Of a stretch of 64,000 bases of DNA, positions 1-7,551 are shown piece after piece (position 1 is the first letter of the stretch; each line of letters begins with the position of its first letter). Source of the DNA: Rhodobacterales bacterium HKCCE4037. Lineage in GTDB: Bacteria > Pseudomonadota > Alphaproteobacteria > Rhodobacterales > Rhodobacteraceae. The notes beneath the pieces were generated by a model. That model was not told the DNA's origin and ran no database searches. It saw only the letters and a program-made list of their open reading frames with translations. The stretch spans positions 268,562 to 332,561 of the forward strand of contig WVSM01000004.1 of assembly GCA_015689645.1 (NCBI GenBank), written 5' to 3'. Both the position numbers and the translations under genes were made by a program.

Positions 1-828
1 ATGGTGAACCTGGAACTGCCAGCCCGTGCGCCGGGCCATGTCGCGCAGCATGTCCTTCCGGGCGGCAAGCCGCTCAAGGTATTCCTCGCGCAGGGATTTC
101 GCCTTCAGCGTCTCGAACCGGATCGTGCCGGCCATACTTTCGAAAAGCGTGCGGCCGTCGAAGGGAAACGCCTCCTCGTCGGGGTCGAGCACCATCACCA
201 GCGCACCCTTCACGCCGCGATCCGCCGCGCGGCCCAAGACCGTTTCGATACCAGCGGGCTCTCCAAGAAAATCGCTGAAGAACACCGCCCGCGCGCCCGA
301 AGGCATCATCTGCGGCTTCGGTTCCCCGTATTCCGGGCGGTCGTCGCCATCCATCAACGCCGCGGCCATCCGCATCAGCTGTGCCTGCCCGCCGCGTGGC
401 GGCTCGGCCAGGTGGGTCAGCCCGACCCGTTCCCCACCGCGCACCGCGATGATGGCCAGCGCCATCGCCAAGGTCTGTGCGCGCCGCAGCTTGGAGGGCC
501 GCGATTTCGCGCCCGAATAGGTCATCGAGGCCGCATCATCGACGCCAAGCATCACCGCCTGCGCCGCCTGCCATTCCGTCTGCCGCAGGAAATGCCCGTC
601 CGACCGGGCCGACCGACGCCAGTCGATCGCGCGGTAGCTGTCGCCAGCCTCCGCCGGGCGGTATTGCCAGAATTCGTCGCCGGTACCGGCGCGCTTGCGG
701 CCGTGCACCCCCAGCAGGACAGACGCCGCCAGGTGCTGCGCATCGGCCATCAGCGCAGGAAGTGAGGCCGCGACGGCCTCCGACCGGGATCTCAGGCTGT
801 CCGGCGTATGGAGGGAGAGTTCGCTCAA
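1..828 (-). CDS. DUF58 domain-containing protein (partial, C-terminus off the window)
   Basis: The first 276 codons of a DUF58 protein, running off the left edge. The reading frame shows the family's conserved block near residue 50 (EFWQYRPAEAGDSYRAIDW followed by RRSARSDGHFLRQ) and a von Willebrand-like fold downstream with FFSDFLGEP and MVLDPDEEAFPF. DUF58 proteins are usually encoded beside MoxR AAA+ ATPases, as here, and are thought to work with them in assembling or maturing other complexes. I chose a TTG start at 828 because it overlaps the TGA stop of the upstream moxR gene (825-827) and gives the full family N-terminus; the first in-frame ATG is 26 codons further in. Only a few tens of C-terminal residues should be missing. 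The exact cellular target is unknown. Confidence 0.85.
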   Translation of the reverse strand, partial: MSELSLHTPDSLRSRSEAVAASLPALMADAQHLAASVLLGVHGRKRAGTGDEFWQYRPAEAGDSYRAIDWRRSARSDGHFLRQTEWQAAQAVMLGVDDAASMTYSGAKSRPSKLRRAQTLAMALAIIAVRGGERVGLTHLAEPPRGGQAQLMRMAAALMDGDDRPEYGEPKPQMMPSGARAVFFSDFLGEPAGIETVLGRAADRGVKGALVMVLDPDEEAFPFDGRTLFESMAGTIRFETLKAKSLREEYLERLAARKDMLRDMARRTGWQFQVHH

Positions 829-1844
829 GCGGCGGCCTCGATGCGGGTCACGCGCGCGGTCACTTCGTCGATCACCTGCTCAAGAACAGCCCCTTCGGCA
901 CGGGCAGCAAAAGTCAGCGCCATCCGGTGCGACAGCACGGGCCGCGCCAGGGCCGCCACATCCTCTGCCGAGGGGGACAACCGTCCGTCCAGCAGCGCCC
1001 GCGCCCGCGAGGTCAGCATCAGTGCCTGTGCCGCGCGCGGCCCGGGGCCCCATGCGACGGCCTTGCGCACCACGTCCGGTGCATCGGCCTCGTCCGGGCG
1101 GCAGGCGCGCACAAGGTCGAGGATCAGTTCGACCACCGCTTCACCCACCGGCATCTGCCGCACGATCTGCTGCGCGCGGATCAGCTCCTCACCGGTGAAG
1201 ACTTCGCGGGCCACGGCCTCCTCCGTACCGGTCGTCGCCAGAAGGATGCCGCGCTCGGTATCGCGGTCAGGGTAAGGCACGTCGATCTTCACCAGAAAGC
1301 GGTCGAGCTGCGCTTCGGGCAGCGGATACGTCCCCTCCTGCTCGATCGGGTTCTGCGTGGCGAGCACGTGGAACGGCGCGGGCAGCGGGCGGTGCTCGCC
1401 CGCAATGGTCACCTCGCGCTCCTGCATTGCCTGAAGCAAAGCCGATTGCGTCCGGGGCGACGCGCGGTTGATCTCGTCGGCCATCAGCAGCTGGCAGAAG
1501 ATCGGCCCTTCCAGGAACCGGAACGCGCGCGAACCGTCCTGCGCCGTCTCCAACACCTCGGAGCCGAGAATATCCGCCGGCATCAGGTCGGGCGTGAACT
1601 GCACCCGGTTCGCAGACAGACCCATCACCGTCGACAGCGTATCGACCAGCAACGTCTTTCCCAGCCCGGGAAGCCCCATCAGCAACGCGTGGCCACCCGA
1701 AAGCATCGCCGCCAGCGACAGCTCCACCACGTTTTCCTGGCCGATGATCCGCTGCCCGATGGAGGCCTTCGCCTCCCCCAGCTTGACGCCAAGCGCCTCG
1801 ATGTCGGCGACCAGCTGCGGGCCGGGAAGTTCAGGGGGGGTCAT
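825..1844 (-). CDS. MoxR family AAA+ ATPase
   Basis: A 339-residue MoxR-type ATPase, the normal family length. It has a Walker A motif (GLPGLGKT), a Walker B/MoxR signature (LLMADEINRASPRTQSALL), sensor-1 region (HVLATQNPIEQEGTYPLPEAQLDRF), and the C-terminal lid domain. MoxR proteins act as chaperone-like ATPases in the cytoplasm, usually with DUF58 and vWA partners. The frame stays open upstream of 1844, but the ATG at 1844 begins directly before the conserved N-terminal helix (GPQLVADIEALGVKLGEAK), so the longer form is unlikely. Its stop overlaps the start of the DUF58 gene, suggesting translational coupling. The pathway served cannot be told from this window. Confidence 0.9.
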   Translation of the reverse strand: MTPPELPGPQLVADIEALGVKLGEAKASIGQRIIGQENVVELSLAAMLSGGHALLMGLPGLGKTLLVDTLSTVMGLSANRVQFTPDLMPADILGSEVLETAQDGSRAFRFLEGPIFCQLLMADEINRASPRTQSALLQAMQEREVTIAGEHRPLPAPFHVLATQNPIEQEGTYPLPEAQLDRFLVKIDVPYPDRDTERGILLATTGTEEAVAREVFTGEELIRAQQIVRQMPVGEAVVELILDLVRACRPDEADAPDVVRKAVAWGPGPRAAQALMLTSRARALLDGRLSPSAEDVAALARPVLSHRMALTFAARAEGAVLEQVIDEVTARVTRIEAAA

Positions 1845-1969
1845 GGCAATGCTCCGCTGAGACGTTAAATATACATCCAATAGGTAGAGACCTATGCCGC
1901 CGACCACAAATGACAAAGCGGGGCGGCGGACAAATGATCGTGAAACCGCGTGCGAAACGGAGGCCCCCG

Positions 1970-2542
1970 ATGACCCCGGCAACCGACCAACTGCTGAAAG
2001 CCGCGCAGGACGCCCAAAAACAGGGCAAATTGCCCCCGGTCCACCTGTGGAACCCGGAGTTCTGCGGCGATCTGGACATGGAGATCAAACGCGACGGAAC
2101 GTGGTTCTACCAGGGCACGCCGATTGGCCGGAAACGCCTTGTCCGGCTGTTTTCGACGATCCTGAAGGTCGAGGACGGCAAGTATTTCCTCGTGACCCCG
2201 GTCGAAAAGGTCGGAATCCGCGTGGAGGATGCGCCCTTCGTCGCGGTGGATATCGAGGCGGTGGGCGAAGGCCGCAACCAGTCCGTGTCTTTTACCACCA
2301 ATGTCGGCGACACGGTTGTCGCGGGCGAGGATCATCCGATCCGCGTCGAGCGCGATGCGGGCGGCGAGCCTTCGCCTTACGTCCATATCCGCGCAGGTCT
2401 TGAGGCGCTGATCGACCGCAAGAGCTTCTACCGCCTCGTGGACATGGGCGAAGCGCACGAGGTCGACGGCACCGACATGTTCGGCGTCTGGTCGGACGGC
2501 GTGTTCTTCCCGATCATCCCGGTGGCCGAACTGATGAATTGA
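1970..2542 (+). CDS. DUF1285 domain-containing protein
   Basis: A 190-residue protein of the DUF1285 family. The conserved N-terminal motif is visible: HLWNPEFCGDLDMEIKRDGT followed by WFYQGTPIGRKRLVRLF and then FLVTPVEKVGIRVEDAPFVA. Members are small cytoplasmic proteins with two beta-barrel-like domains; their biochemical role is not established. The ATG at 1970 is preferred over an upstream ATG at 1934 because it follows a good ribosome-binding site (ACGGAGG) and starts near the family N-terminus. It diverges from the moxR/DUF58 pair, a pairing common in Rhodobacterales by my recollection. The 125 bases between the two starts should carry both promoters. Confidence 0.85.
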   Translation: MTPATDQLLKAAQDAQKQGKLPPVHLWNPEFCGDLDMEIKRDGTWFYQGTPIGRKRLVRLFSTILKVEDGKYFLVTPVEKVGIRVEDAPFVAVDIEAVGEGRNQSVSFTTNVGDTVVAGEDHPIRVERDAGGEPSPYVHIRAGLEALIDRKSFYRLVDMGEAHEVDGTDMFGVWSDGVFFPIIPVAELMN

Positions 2543-2556
2543 GCGCCCCCGACATT

Positions 2557-2580
2557 CTCCTGACACAACCCTGTCAGGAG
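2557..2580. promoter_or_regulatory. Perfect palindrome, candidate YafY/WYL operator
   Basis: Inverted repeat with 9-bp perfect arms (CTCCTGACA and TGTCAGGAG) and a 6-base spacer, ending 46 bases before the start of the VOC-fold gene at 2627. It lies after the DUF1285 stop codon. It has no T-tract, so a terminator is less likely than an operator. A YafY-type regulator is encoded 0.5 kb downstream and is the natural candidate to bind it; that link is inference. Confidence 0.5.
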
Positions 2581-2626
2581 GTGGATGCTAGGTAGGCTTC
2601 ATCAAACTTCTGATGGAGTAATCACG

Positions 2627-3019
2627 ATGTCCGACAAAATCCAGAACTACGGCTGCTGGTTCGAAATTCCCGTCACCGACCTTGAGGCCGCACGCAAGTT
2701 CTACAGCGCAATCTTTGAGATCGACCTCAAGATCACCGAAGACGGCGGGCCGAATCCGATGGTCTTCTTTCCCTATGATGACGACGCGCCCGGGACCGGC
2801 GGGCATCTCTATCCCGGCACGCCCTCGCGCGATGGCAACACCATTCACCTGATGGCCGCCGCAGGCCTTGATACGATGCGGGAGCGGATCGTGGCCGCAG
2901 GCGGCAGCGTCGAAAGCCCCGACATTCCGATCCCCGCCGGCGCGTTCTTCTACGCACGCGACCCCGATGGGAATTCCATCGGCCTTTTCAATCTTGCCGC
3001 CAAGGCGAAGGCGGCCTGA
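2627..3019 (+). CDS. VOC family (glyoxalase/bleomycin-resistance fold) protein
   Basis: A 130-residue single-domain vicinal oxygen chelate protein. Visible features are the beta-alpha-beta opening (WFEIPVTDLEAARKFYSAIF), a central loop with GGHLYPGTPSRDGNTIHLM, and the C-terminal strand FYARDPDGNSIGLF typical of VOC dioxygenase or lyase-like proteins. The ATG at 2627 removes 14 non-conserved residues of the longer frame. It sits directly before a YafY/WYL regulator; such VOC-YafY pairs are common in proteobacteria, and the pair may be co-regulated through the palindrome at 2557-2580. Substrate unknown. Confidence 0.85.
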   Translation: MSDKIQNYGCWFEIPVTDLEAARKFYSAIFEIDLKITEDGGPNPMVFFPYDDDAPGTGGHLYPGTPSRDGNTIHLMAAAGLDTMRERIVAAGGSVESPDIPIPAGAFFYARDPDGNSIGLFNLAAKAKAA

Positions 3020-3107
3020 GCATCGCCGCCGTAGCCCCACCCTTTTCCGGGCCGGTCGCCAGATCGGCCCGCTTCCCCATGCTCGCAGCCGAAGGTAGAA
3101 TTCGCCC

Positions 3108-3824
3108 ATGCGCCGTGCTGACCGCCTCTTCCGCCTGATCGACCGGCTTCGCCCCGGCAAGCTGACCACGGCGCGTGCGCTGGCCGAGGCGATGGAGGTG
3201 TCCGAGCGCACGATCTACCGCGACATCGCGCATCTCCAGGCCTCGGGTGTTCCGGTCGAGGGCGAGGCCGGTCTCGGCTACATGATGCGCGACGGCTACG
3301 ACCTGCCGCCGTTGATGTTCACCGAAGAGGAGATCATCGCGCTCAGCGTCGGCGCGCGGATGGTCCAGACATGGGGCGGGGCGGGCATGGCGCGCGGGGC
3401 CGAACAGGCGCTGGAGAAGATCACCGGCGTCATCCCCGATGCGACACGGGCACGGGCCGAGAAGCTGCAGTTTTACGCATGGGCCAGCCGACCGCTGGAT
3501 GACCGGACCCGCGCGACGATCGACACGGTCGAGGCCGCGATCCGGTCTCCTGAGCGTCTGATGCTGGATTACTCCGACGAAAAGGGCGCGCGCACGGAAC
3601 GCCCGATCCGCCCGCTCGGGCTGTGGTTCTGGGGTTCCGTCTGGACGCTGGTGGCGTGGTGCGAGCTGCGCGGCGATTTCCGGATGTTCCGGCTGGACCG
3701 CATCGCCGGCGCGCGCCTTCTGGGCGGCTACGTTCCCGACCCGGGCCAGACCCTTGAAGCCTTCTGCGCCAGCGAGGCCGGGGCGGATGCGGTTGTGCGC
3801 CGCGACTGCGCGAACGGGCGCTAG
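3108..3824 (+). CDS. YafY family HTH transcriptional regulator with WYL domain
   Basis: A 238-residue regulator. Residues ~1-60 form a DeoR-like winged helix (RADRLFRLIDRL, then TTARALAEAMEVSERTIYRD and the wing VEGEAGLGYMM). Residues ~135-215 form the ligand-sensing WYL-type domain (PIRPLGLWFWGSVWTLVAWC, then FRMFRLDRI), in which the usual W-Y-L triad reads W-T-L. Family members bind small ligands or nucleic acid through the WYL domain. The protein is encoded 88 bases after the VOC gene on the same strand, so it may control that gene. The ATG at 3108 fits the family N-terminus. Confidence 0.9.
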   Translation: MRRADRLFRLIDRLRPGKLTTARALAEAMEVSERTIYRDIAHLQASGVPVEGEAGLGYMMRDGYDLPPLMFTEEEIIALSVGARMVQTWGGAGMARGAEQALEKITGVIPDATRARAEKLQFYAWASRPLDDRTRATIDTVEAAIRSPERLMLDYSDEKGARTERPIRPLGLWFWGSVWTLVAWCELRGDFRMFRLDRIAGARLLGGYVPDPGQTLEAFCASEAGADAVVRRDCANGR

Positions 3825-3887
3825 CCGCACCGCTTTATCTTGCGGCCACCCGCCGGGACCACGATAGTCCGGGCGGGAGGAATTCTC

Positions 3888-5096
3888 ATGCTGGATATTA
3901 CCGGGTTCGACCTGAACGCGATCGACGCCGCGTTCATCGAAGACCCCTACGACACGCTTGCTGAACTGCGCCGCAACAGCCCGGTGCATCGCAATGCGGA
4001 CGGTTCGGTCTTCCTCACGCGGCACGACGATTGCCTTGCCACCTACCGCTCACGCGACATGCTGTCGGACAAGACGGAGGCGTTCGGGAAGAAATTCGGG
4101 GAATGCCCGCTGAAGGTGCATCACACCACCAGCCTTATCTTTAACGATCCGCCCTATCACACCGTCGTCCGCAAGCTGATCGCCGGGGCCTTCACCCCGC
4201 GCAAGCTCGCGGTGATGGAACGGCTGATCGAGGGGATCGTGGACCGACTGCTGGATCACGTGGAGGATCTGGGCGAGTTGGACCTGATCGCGGATTTCGG
4301 GATGATGCTGCCGACCGAGATCATCAGCTTCATGCTGGGGGTTCCCGAGGAATACCGCGCGAAGCTGCGCGGGTATTCGGTCGCGATCCTCGGCGCGCTC
4401 GATCCGGTGGTGCCGCCGGAGCGGATGGCGGCGGGCAATGCGGCGGTCGAGGAGTTCGGCGCGATCCTGTCGGACCTGATCGACCATCGCCGCGCCAACC
4501 CGGACGGCGCGGGAGAGGGCGAGGTGCTGGAATCGCTGATCTTCGGCGAGCATGACGGGCGCAGGCTGACGCAGGAGGAGTTGGTTCAGAACTGTATCTT
4601 CCTGCTGAACGCGGGGCACGAGACGACGACGTCCCTGGTGGGCAACTCGATTGGCCTTCTGCTCGATCATCCGGACCAGCATCGCCGGCTTCTGGACAAG
4701 CCGGAGCTGATCAAAGGGATGGTGGAGGAGAGTTTGCGGATGGAAAGCCCGCTTCAGATCGGGAACCGGACGGCGGGGGAGGATATCGCGCTGCCGTCGG
4801 GCACCGTGCTGCCGAAGGGGACCTATATCCACACCTCGATCGCCGGGGCGAACCGGGATCCGGAGGTGTTCGACCAGCCGGACCGGTTCGATATCGCGCG
4901 CTCTCCCAACCCCCAGATCGCCTTCATCACGGGCATCCATGTCTGCCTTGGCGCGACGCTTGCGCGGATGGAGGGGCGGATCGCCCTGGGGCGGTTCGTG
5001 CAGAGGTTCCCGAAGCTCAGCCAGAACGGCCCGCGGGAGCGGCTGGGGCTGGCGCGGTTCAGGGGCTATACCAGCCTGCCAATCCGGGTTCAGTAA
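3888..5096 (+). CDS. Cytochrome P450
   Basis: A 402-residue soluble bacterial P450. The haem-ligand loop FITGIHVCLG puts the cysteine thiolate near residue 353. The I-helix oxygen-activation motif is NAGHETTTS (about residues 239-247) and the K-helix ExxR is ESLR. The ATG at 3888 follows a strong ribosome-binding site (GGGAGGA); the longer frame from 3840 is disfavoured. No ferredoxin or ferredoxin reductase gene lies next to it, so it must take electrons from a partner encoded elsewhere. Substrate cannot be predicted from sequence alone. Confidence 0.93.
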   Translation: MLDITGFDLNAIDAAFIEDPYDTLAELRRNSPVHRNADGSVFLTRHDDCLATYRSRDMLSDKTEAFGKKFGECPLKVHHTTSLIFNDPPYHTVVRKLIAGAFTPRKLAVMERLIEGIVDRLLDHVEDLGELDLIADFGMMLPTEIISFMLGVPEEYRAKLRGYSVAILGALDPVVPPERMAAGNAAVEEFGAILSDLIDHRRANPDGAGEGEVLESLIFGEHDGRRLTQEELVQNCIFLLNAGHETTTSLVGNSIGLLLDHPDQHRRLLDKPELIKGMVEESLRMESPLQIGNRTAGEDIALPSGTVLPKGTYIHTSIAGANRDPEVFDQPDRFDIARSPNPQIAFITGIHVCLGATLARMEGRIALGRFVQRFPKLSQNGPRERLGLARFRGYTSLPIRVQ

Positions 5097-5099
5097 GGC

Positions 5100-5115
5100 T
5101 GTGCAAGGTTGCACA
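5100..5115. repeat. 16-bp palindrome TGTGCAAGGTTGCACA
   Basis: Seven-base arms (TGTGCAA/TTGCACA) around GG, immediately after the P450 stop and before the convergent prepilin peptidase gene. A near-identical fully symmetric copy occurs at 42528-42543, also between convergent genes. It could be a protein-binding site or a transcript-end stem. No T-tract follows directly, though the AT-rich stretch at 5118-5175 lies just beyond. Confidence 0.4.
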
Positions 5116-5194
5116 CCTGTGTTAAATAACTGAAAACGATTTATAAAGTGATTTTCGGTAACTCTTTTTTAACCTGCTCCGCCCCCACTGTTCA

Positions 5195-5668
5195 TCAGCT
5201 CATCGCGATATGGGCCAAGCCAGCCAGGCCGATGCTGAGGCCGACCGGAAACCGACCCTTCTTCTCGTCCAGTGCGCGCCAGCCGGTGGGCGGCGAAACA
5301 CGCCTCCGCACAAGCTCCAGCACCAGAATCCCGAAGAACAGCGCGCCGCAGAGCAGGCCGAAGAACAGCAGCAGCGCGCCGGTGGGAATGTTGAGCACGA
5401 GGGCGGCCAGCACCTTCACGTCGCCGCCGCCGACCAGTTTCGCCGCGTTCGCCGCCAGCCCGATGGCAAAGACGATCGCCGCTGCCAGAACCTGAAAACC
5501 CGCGTCGCGCCAGTCCGCCGCCCACGGCAGGCTGACAAGGAAGACCAGCACGAAAAGCCACGACAGAAGGTTTGGCAATCGCATCAGGCGCAGGTCGAAA
5601 TAGATCACCGCGCCCAGAAGCGGCACGAGCAGCCATTGGTTCGCGATCACGGAAGACATTTCCGGCAT
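5195..5668 (-). CDS. cpaA: Prepilin peptidase of the A24 family (CpaA/TadV-like)
   Basis: A 157-residue inner-membrane aspartyl protease that cleaves the leader of Flp-type pilins. Both catalytic aspartate regions are present: YFDLRLMRLPN near residue 20 and the GGGDVK motif near residue 80. Hydrophobic segments between them give about four to five membrane helices. The size fits the short Tad-type peptidases lacking the methyltransferase domain. The start at 5668 is chosen because the N-terminal extension of the open frame is hydrophilic and unlike the family. It is transcribed away from flp and the rest of the tad genes. Confidence 0.9.
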   Translation of the reverse strand: MPEMSSVIANQWLLVPLLGAVIYFDLRLMRLPNLLSWLFVLVFLVSLPWAADWRDAGFQVLAAAIVFAIGLAANAAKLVGGGDVKVLAALVLNIPTGALLLFFGLLCGALFFGILVLELVRRRVSPPTGWRALDEKKGRFPVGLSIGLAGLAHIAMS

Positions 5669-6019
5669 CGTTGATTCTTTTCCTCCAACCGGGGCTTCGA
5701 CAACCCGCCCTGTCCGGCGTTTTTCCCCTCCGGCGCACGGAAAGTCGAGGCGAATCCCCCGATGAGTCGTGTCACGGAGACCGGGGACGCGCGGGTGAGA
5801 GGGTGAGTCCCATCCGCGCTGCCGCACCGTTGCCACAGGCTGGACGGTTCCGGCCAAAGCGTTGCCTTATTTGCCTACGACCTTGGTCGTACGGCCCTCA
5901 TTCATCGGGGTCTGATGCGGCGTCGACACCATGGGAGGATAGCGCCGCAATCGGCTCATCCGTCATTTACCGCTCATTCCGGGTCACCCCGACCCGCCAA
6001 CCAAGAGTGAGACAAGACC
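5669..6019. other. 351-bp divergent promoter region between cpaA and flp
   Basis: Non-coding stretch between the divergent prepilin peptidase and pilin genes. It should contain both promoters. The one distinct signal I see is the palindrome at 5876-5891 (separate entry). A weak purine-rich ribosome-binding site (GAGTGAGACAAG) precedes the flp ATG. Short open frames here show no recognisable protein. Confidence 0.6.
5876..5891. promoter_or_regulatory. Palindrome TACGACCTTGGTCGTA upstream of flp
   Basis: A 16-bp inverted repeat with perfect 7-base arms (TACGACC/GGTCGTA) around TT, about 130 bases before the flp start and 208 bases before the cpaA start. Its size and symmetry suit a dimeric helix-turn-helix regulator. 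The LuxR-type protein encoded at the far end of the tad genes is a candidate binder; that is inference. Confidence 0.4.
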
Positions 6020-6256
6020 ATGAAACTGAACCGTGTAACGATCAAAGCCTTCGCCCGCAGCTTCGCAAAGGATGACGAGGGCGCCACCGCAATCGAGTAC
6101 GGCCTTTTCGCCGCGCTCGTGGGCGCCGTCATCGTGGGTACCGTGGCGACCCTTGGCCAGCAGACCAACTCGGGCTTCAGCGAAATCAGTGCAGAGATGA
6201 CCAACGCCGGCATCGAGGCCGATGCGGCGCCGGTTGAGGAACAGGTGGACGGTTAA
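6020..6256 (+). CDS. flp: Flp family type IVb pilin
   Basis: A 78-residue pilin precursor, the structural subunit of the Tad/Flp pilus used for surface attachment. The N-terminal leader of about 23 residues ends at the processing site DDEG-ATAIEYGL, where CpaA should cut after the glycine. The conserved Glu-Tyr pair of the Flp motif follows, then one hydrophobic helix (LFAALVGAVIVGTVATLG). The short acidic C-terminal tail is typical. It is separated from cpaE by about 100 bases with two stem-loops, consistent with higher expression of the pilin than of the assembly genes. Confidence 0.95.
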   Translation: MKLNRVTIKAFARSFAKDDEGATAIEYGLFAALVGAVIVGTVATLGQQTNSGFSEISAEMTNAGIEADAAPVEEQVDG

Positions 6257-6311
6257 GCTCCGAACCGTCCAACCGAAGGGGCGGCGTGATGGCCGAATGG
6301 CCCGCCGCCCC
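6247..6311 (+). terminator. Two tandem stem-loops between flp and cpaE (attenuator-like)
   Basis: Stem 1: GGACGGTT (6247-6254) pairs perfectly with AACCGTCC (6263-6270) over an 8-base loop and overlaps the flp stop codon. Stem 2: GGGGCGGCG (6278-6286) pairs with CGCCGCCCC (6303-6311; the outer eight pairs, plus one). Neither is followed by a clear U-tract, so partial termination or mRNA 3'-end protection of the pilin message is more likely than full termination. Confidence 0.55.
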
Positions 6312-6357
6312 GACCCAATACCTACAGCCACAAGTTCCCGATCACCGGAGTCTTTCG

Positions 6358-7551
6358 ATGCCGTTCGACAGCCAGGACATTCGACACAAACCTTTCGTCG
6401 CCTTCGTCTGCACCGACGTGGGCGCGGCGACCGCGCGCGCCGTCATGACCGCGAGCGGCGGATCCGAAGAGACCATTCACGGCGGCGGGTTGAGCGGTGC
6501 CGCGCGCCTTTCGCCCGATACGTTCACCGGGCAGGTGGTTCTGGCCGAGCTTGGGCAGATCGGCCTTGAGATGGCCTGTGAATGTGTCAGCGAGTTGCGG
6601 CAGTCCGGCATCGACGTCATCGTGCTTGGCAAGCCCGACGACCTGGGCACCTACCGCGCCCTGAGACAGGTGGGTGCGCTGGATTACTTCCCGTTTCCGG
6701 TGGAGGCGAACGACATTCTTGCCGTCGACGCGGTTCCGGTTTCCGCGCAGGTTGTGCCGATGGCTCCGACAAAAGGCAGGTCCATCGGCGTTGTCGGGTG
6801 CAAGGGCGGCGTCGGCGCGAGCCTGCTGGCCCAGAACCTTGCCGCCCATGCCGCGGCCGAAAAGGGCGCCGCCCTGCGCACGGCGCTGGTGGATGCCGAT
6901 CTGGAATTCGGCACGCAGGCCATCGACCTCGACCGGGAGGACACGCGCGGATTGTTCGACGCCCTGAGCGCGCCCGAGCGGGTGGACAGCACCTTCATCA
7001 CGGCGACGATGGAACAGATCGGCGAGCGTCTGTCGCTTTATTCCGGACAGGTGCGGGCGGGGCAGGAGGCGGGCGGGTTCGAGGCAGGCTTCGCGGCACT
7101 TCTGCCCCGTCTGCAAAGCGACTTCGACGCCGTCATCACCGACATTCCGCGCGGCATGTTGCTGCGCCACCCCGAGATCGCGGCGGGTCTGAACAGCCTC
7201 GTGCTTGTGATCCCCGCCGGTTATGGCGCGGTCAATGCGGCCAGCCGGTTGATCGACCATGTTGCACGCGCGTCATCGGACCTGACCATTCTGCCGGTGC
7301 TGTCCGAGGTCCGGATGGATGCCGGGATCTCGGACAAGGACATCGCCAACACGTTGGGCCGTGCGCTGACTGCCCGCCTGCCCCGCTGTGACGCGGCGCT
7401 TGCCAAGGCGCATCGCGCGGCGAAGCCGCTGGTCCTGCACCAACGCCGCGCGCCATGGGCCAAGGCCGTTGGACATATCTGGGACGCGGCGATGGCCGAT
7501 GCAAAGCCGCAGACTGCGCCAGCGAAGCGCCGGAAGGGGCTGTTCGGATGA
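6358..7551 (+). CDS. cpaE: CpaE-like (TadZ) pilus assembly ATPase
   Basis: A 397-residue protein of the CpaE/TadZ type that helps localize the Tad pilus machine. Residues ~10-125 form an atypical receiver-like domain. Residues ~140-380 form a MinD/ParA-like ATPase with the deviant Walker A GCKGGVGAS near residue 148, a VDADLEFGTQ segment, and VITDIPRG as the Walker B-like region. The ATG at 6358 follows GGAG at suitable spacing; the longer frame from 6286 is disfavoured because it would run through the stem-loop. The stop overlaps the start of cpaF by four bases. Confidence 0.9.
   Translation: MPFDSQDIRHKPFVAFVCTDVGAATARAVMTASGGSEETIHGGGLSGAARLSPDTFTGQVVLAELGQIGLEMACECVSELRQSGIDVIVLGKPDDLGTYRALRQVGALDYFPFPVEANDILAVDAVPVSAQVVPMAPTKGRSIGVVGCKGGVGASLLAQNLAAHAAAEKGAALRTALVDADLEFGTQAIDLDREDTRGLFDALSAPERVDSTFITATMEQIGERLSLYSGQVRAGQEAGGFEAGFAALLPRLQSDFDAVITDIPRGMLLRHPEIAAGLNSLVLVIPAGYGAVNAASRLIDHVARASSDLTILPVLSEVRMDAGISDKDIANTLGRALTARLPRCDAALAKAHRAAKPLVLHQRRAPWAKAVGHIWDAAMADAKPQTAPAKRRKGLFG

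Noticed and set aside
5876..5891. LuxI/LuxR quorum-sensing lux box
   Set aside because: Symmetry and size are compatible, but no LuxI gene or autoinducer-binding domain is present, so only a generic operator is claimed.
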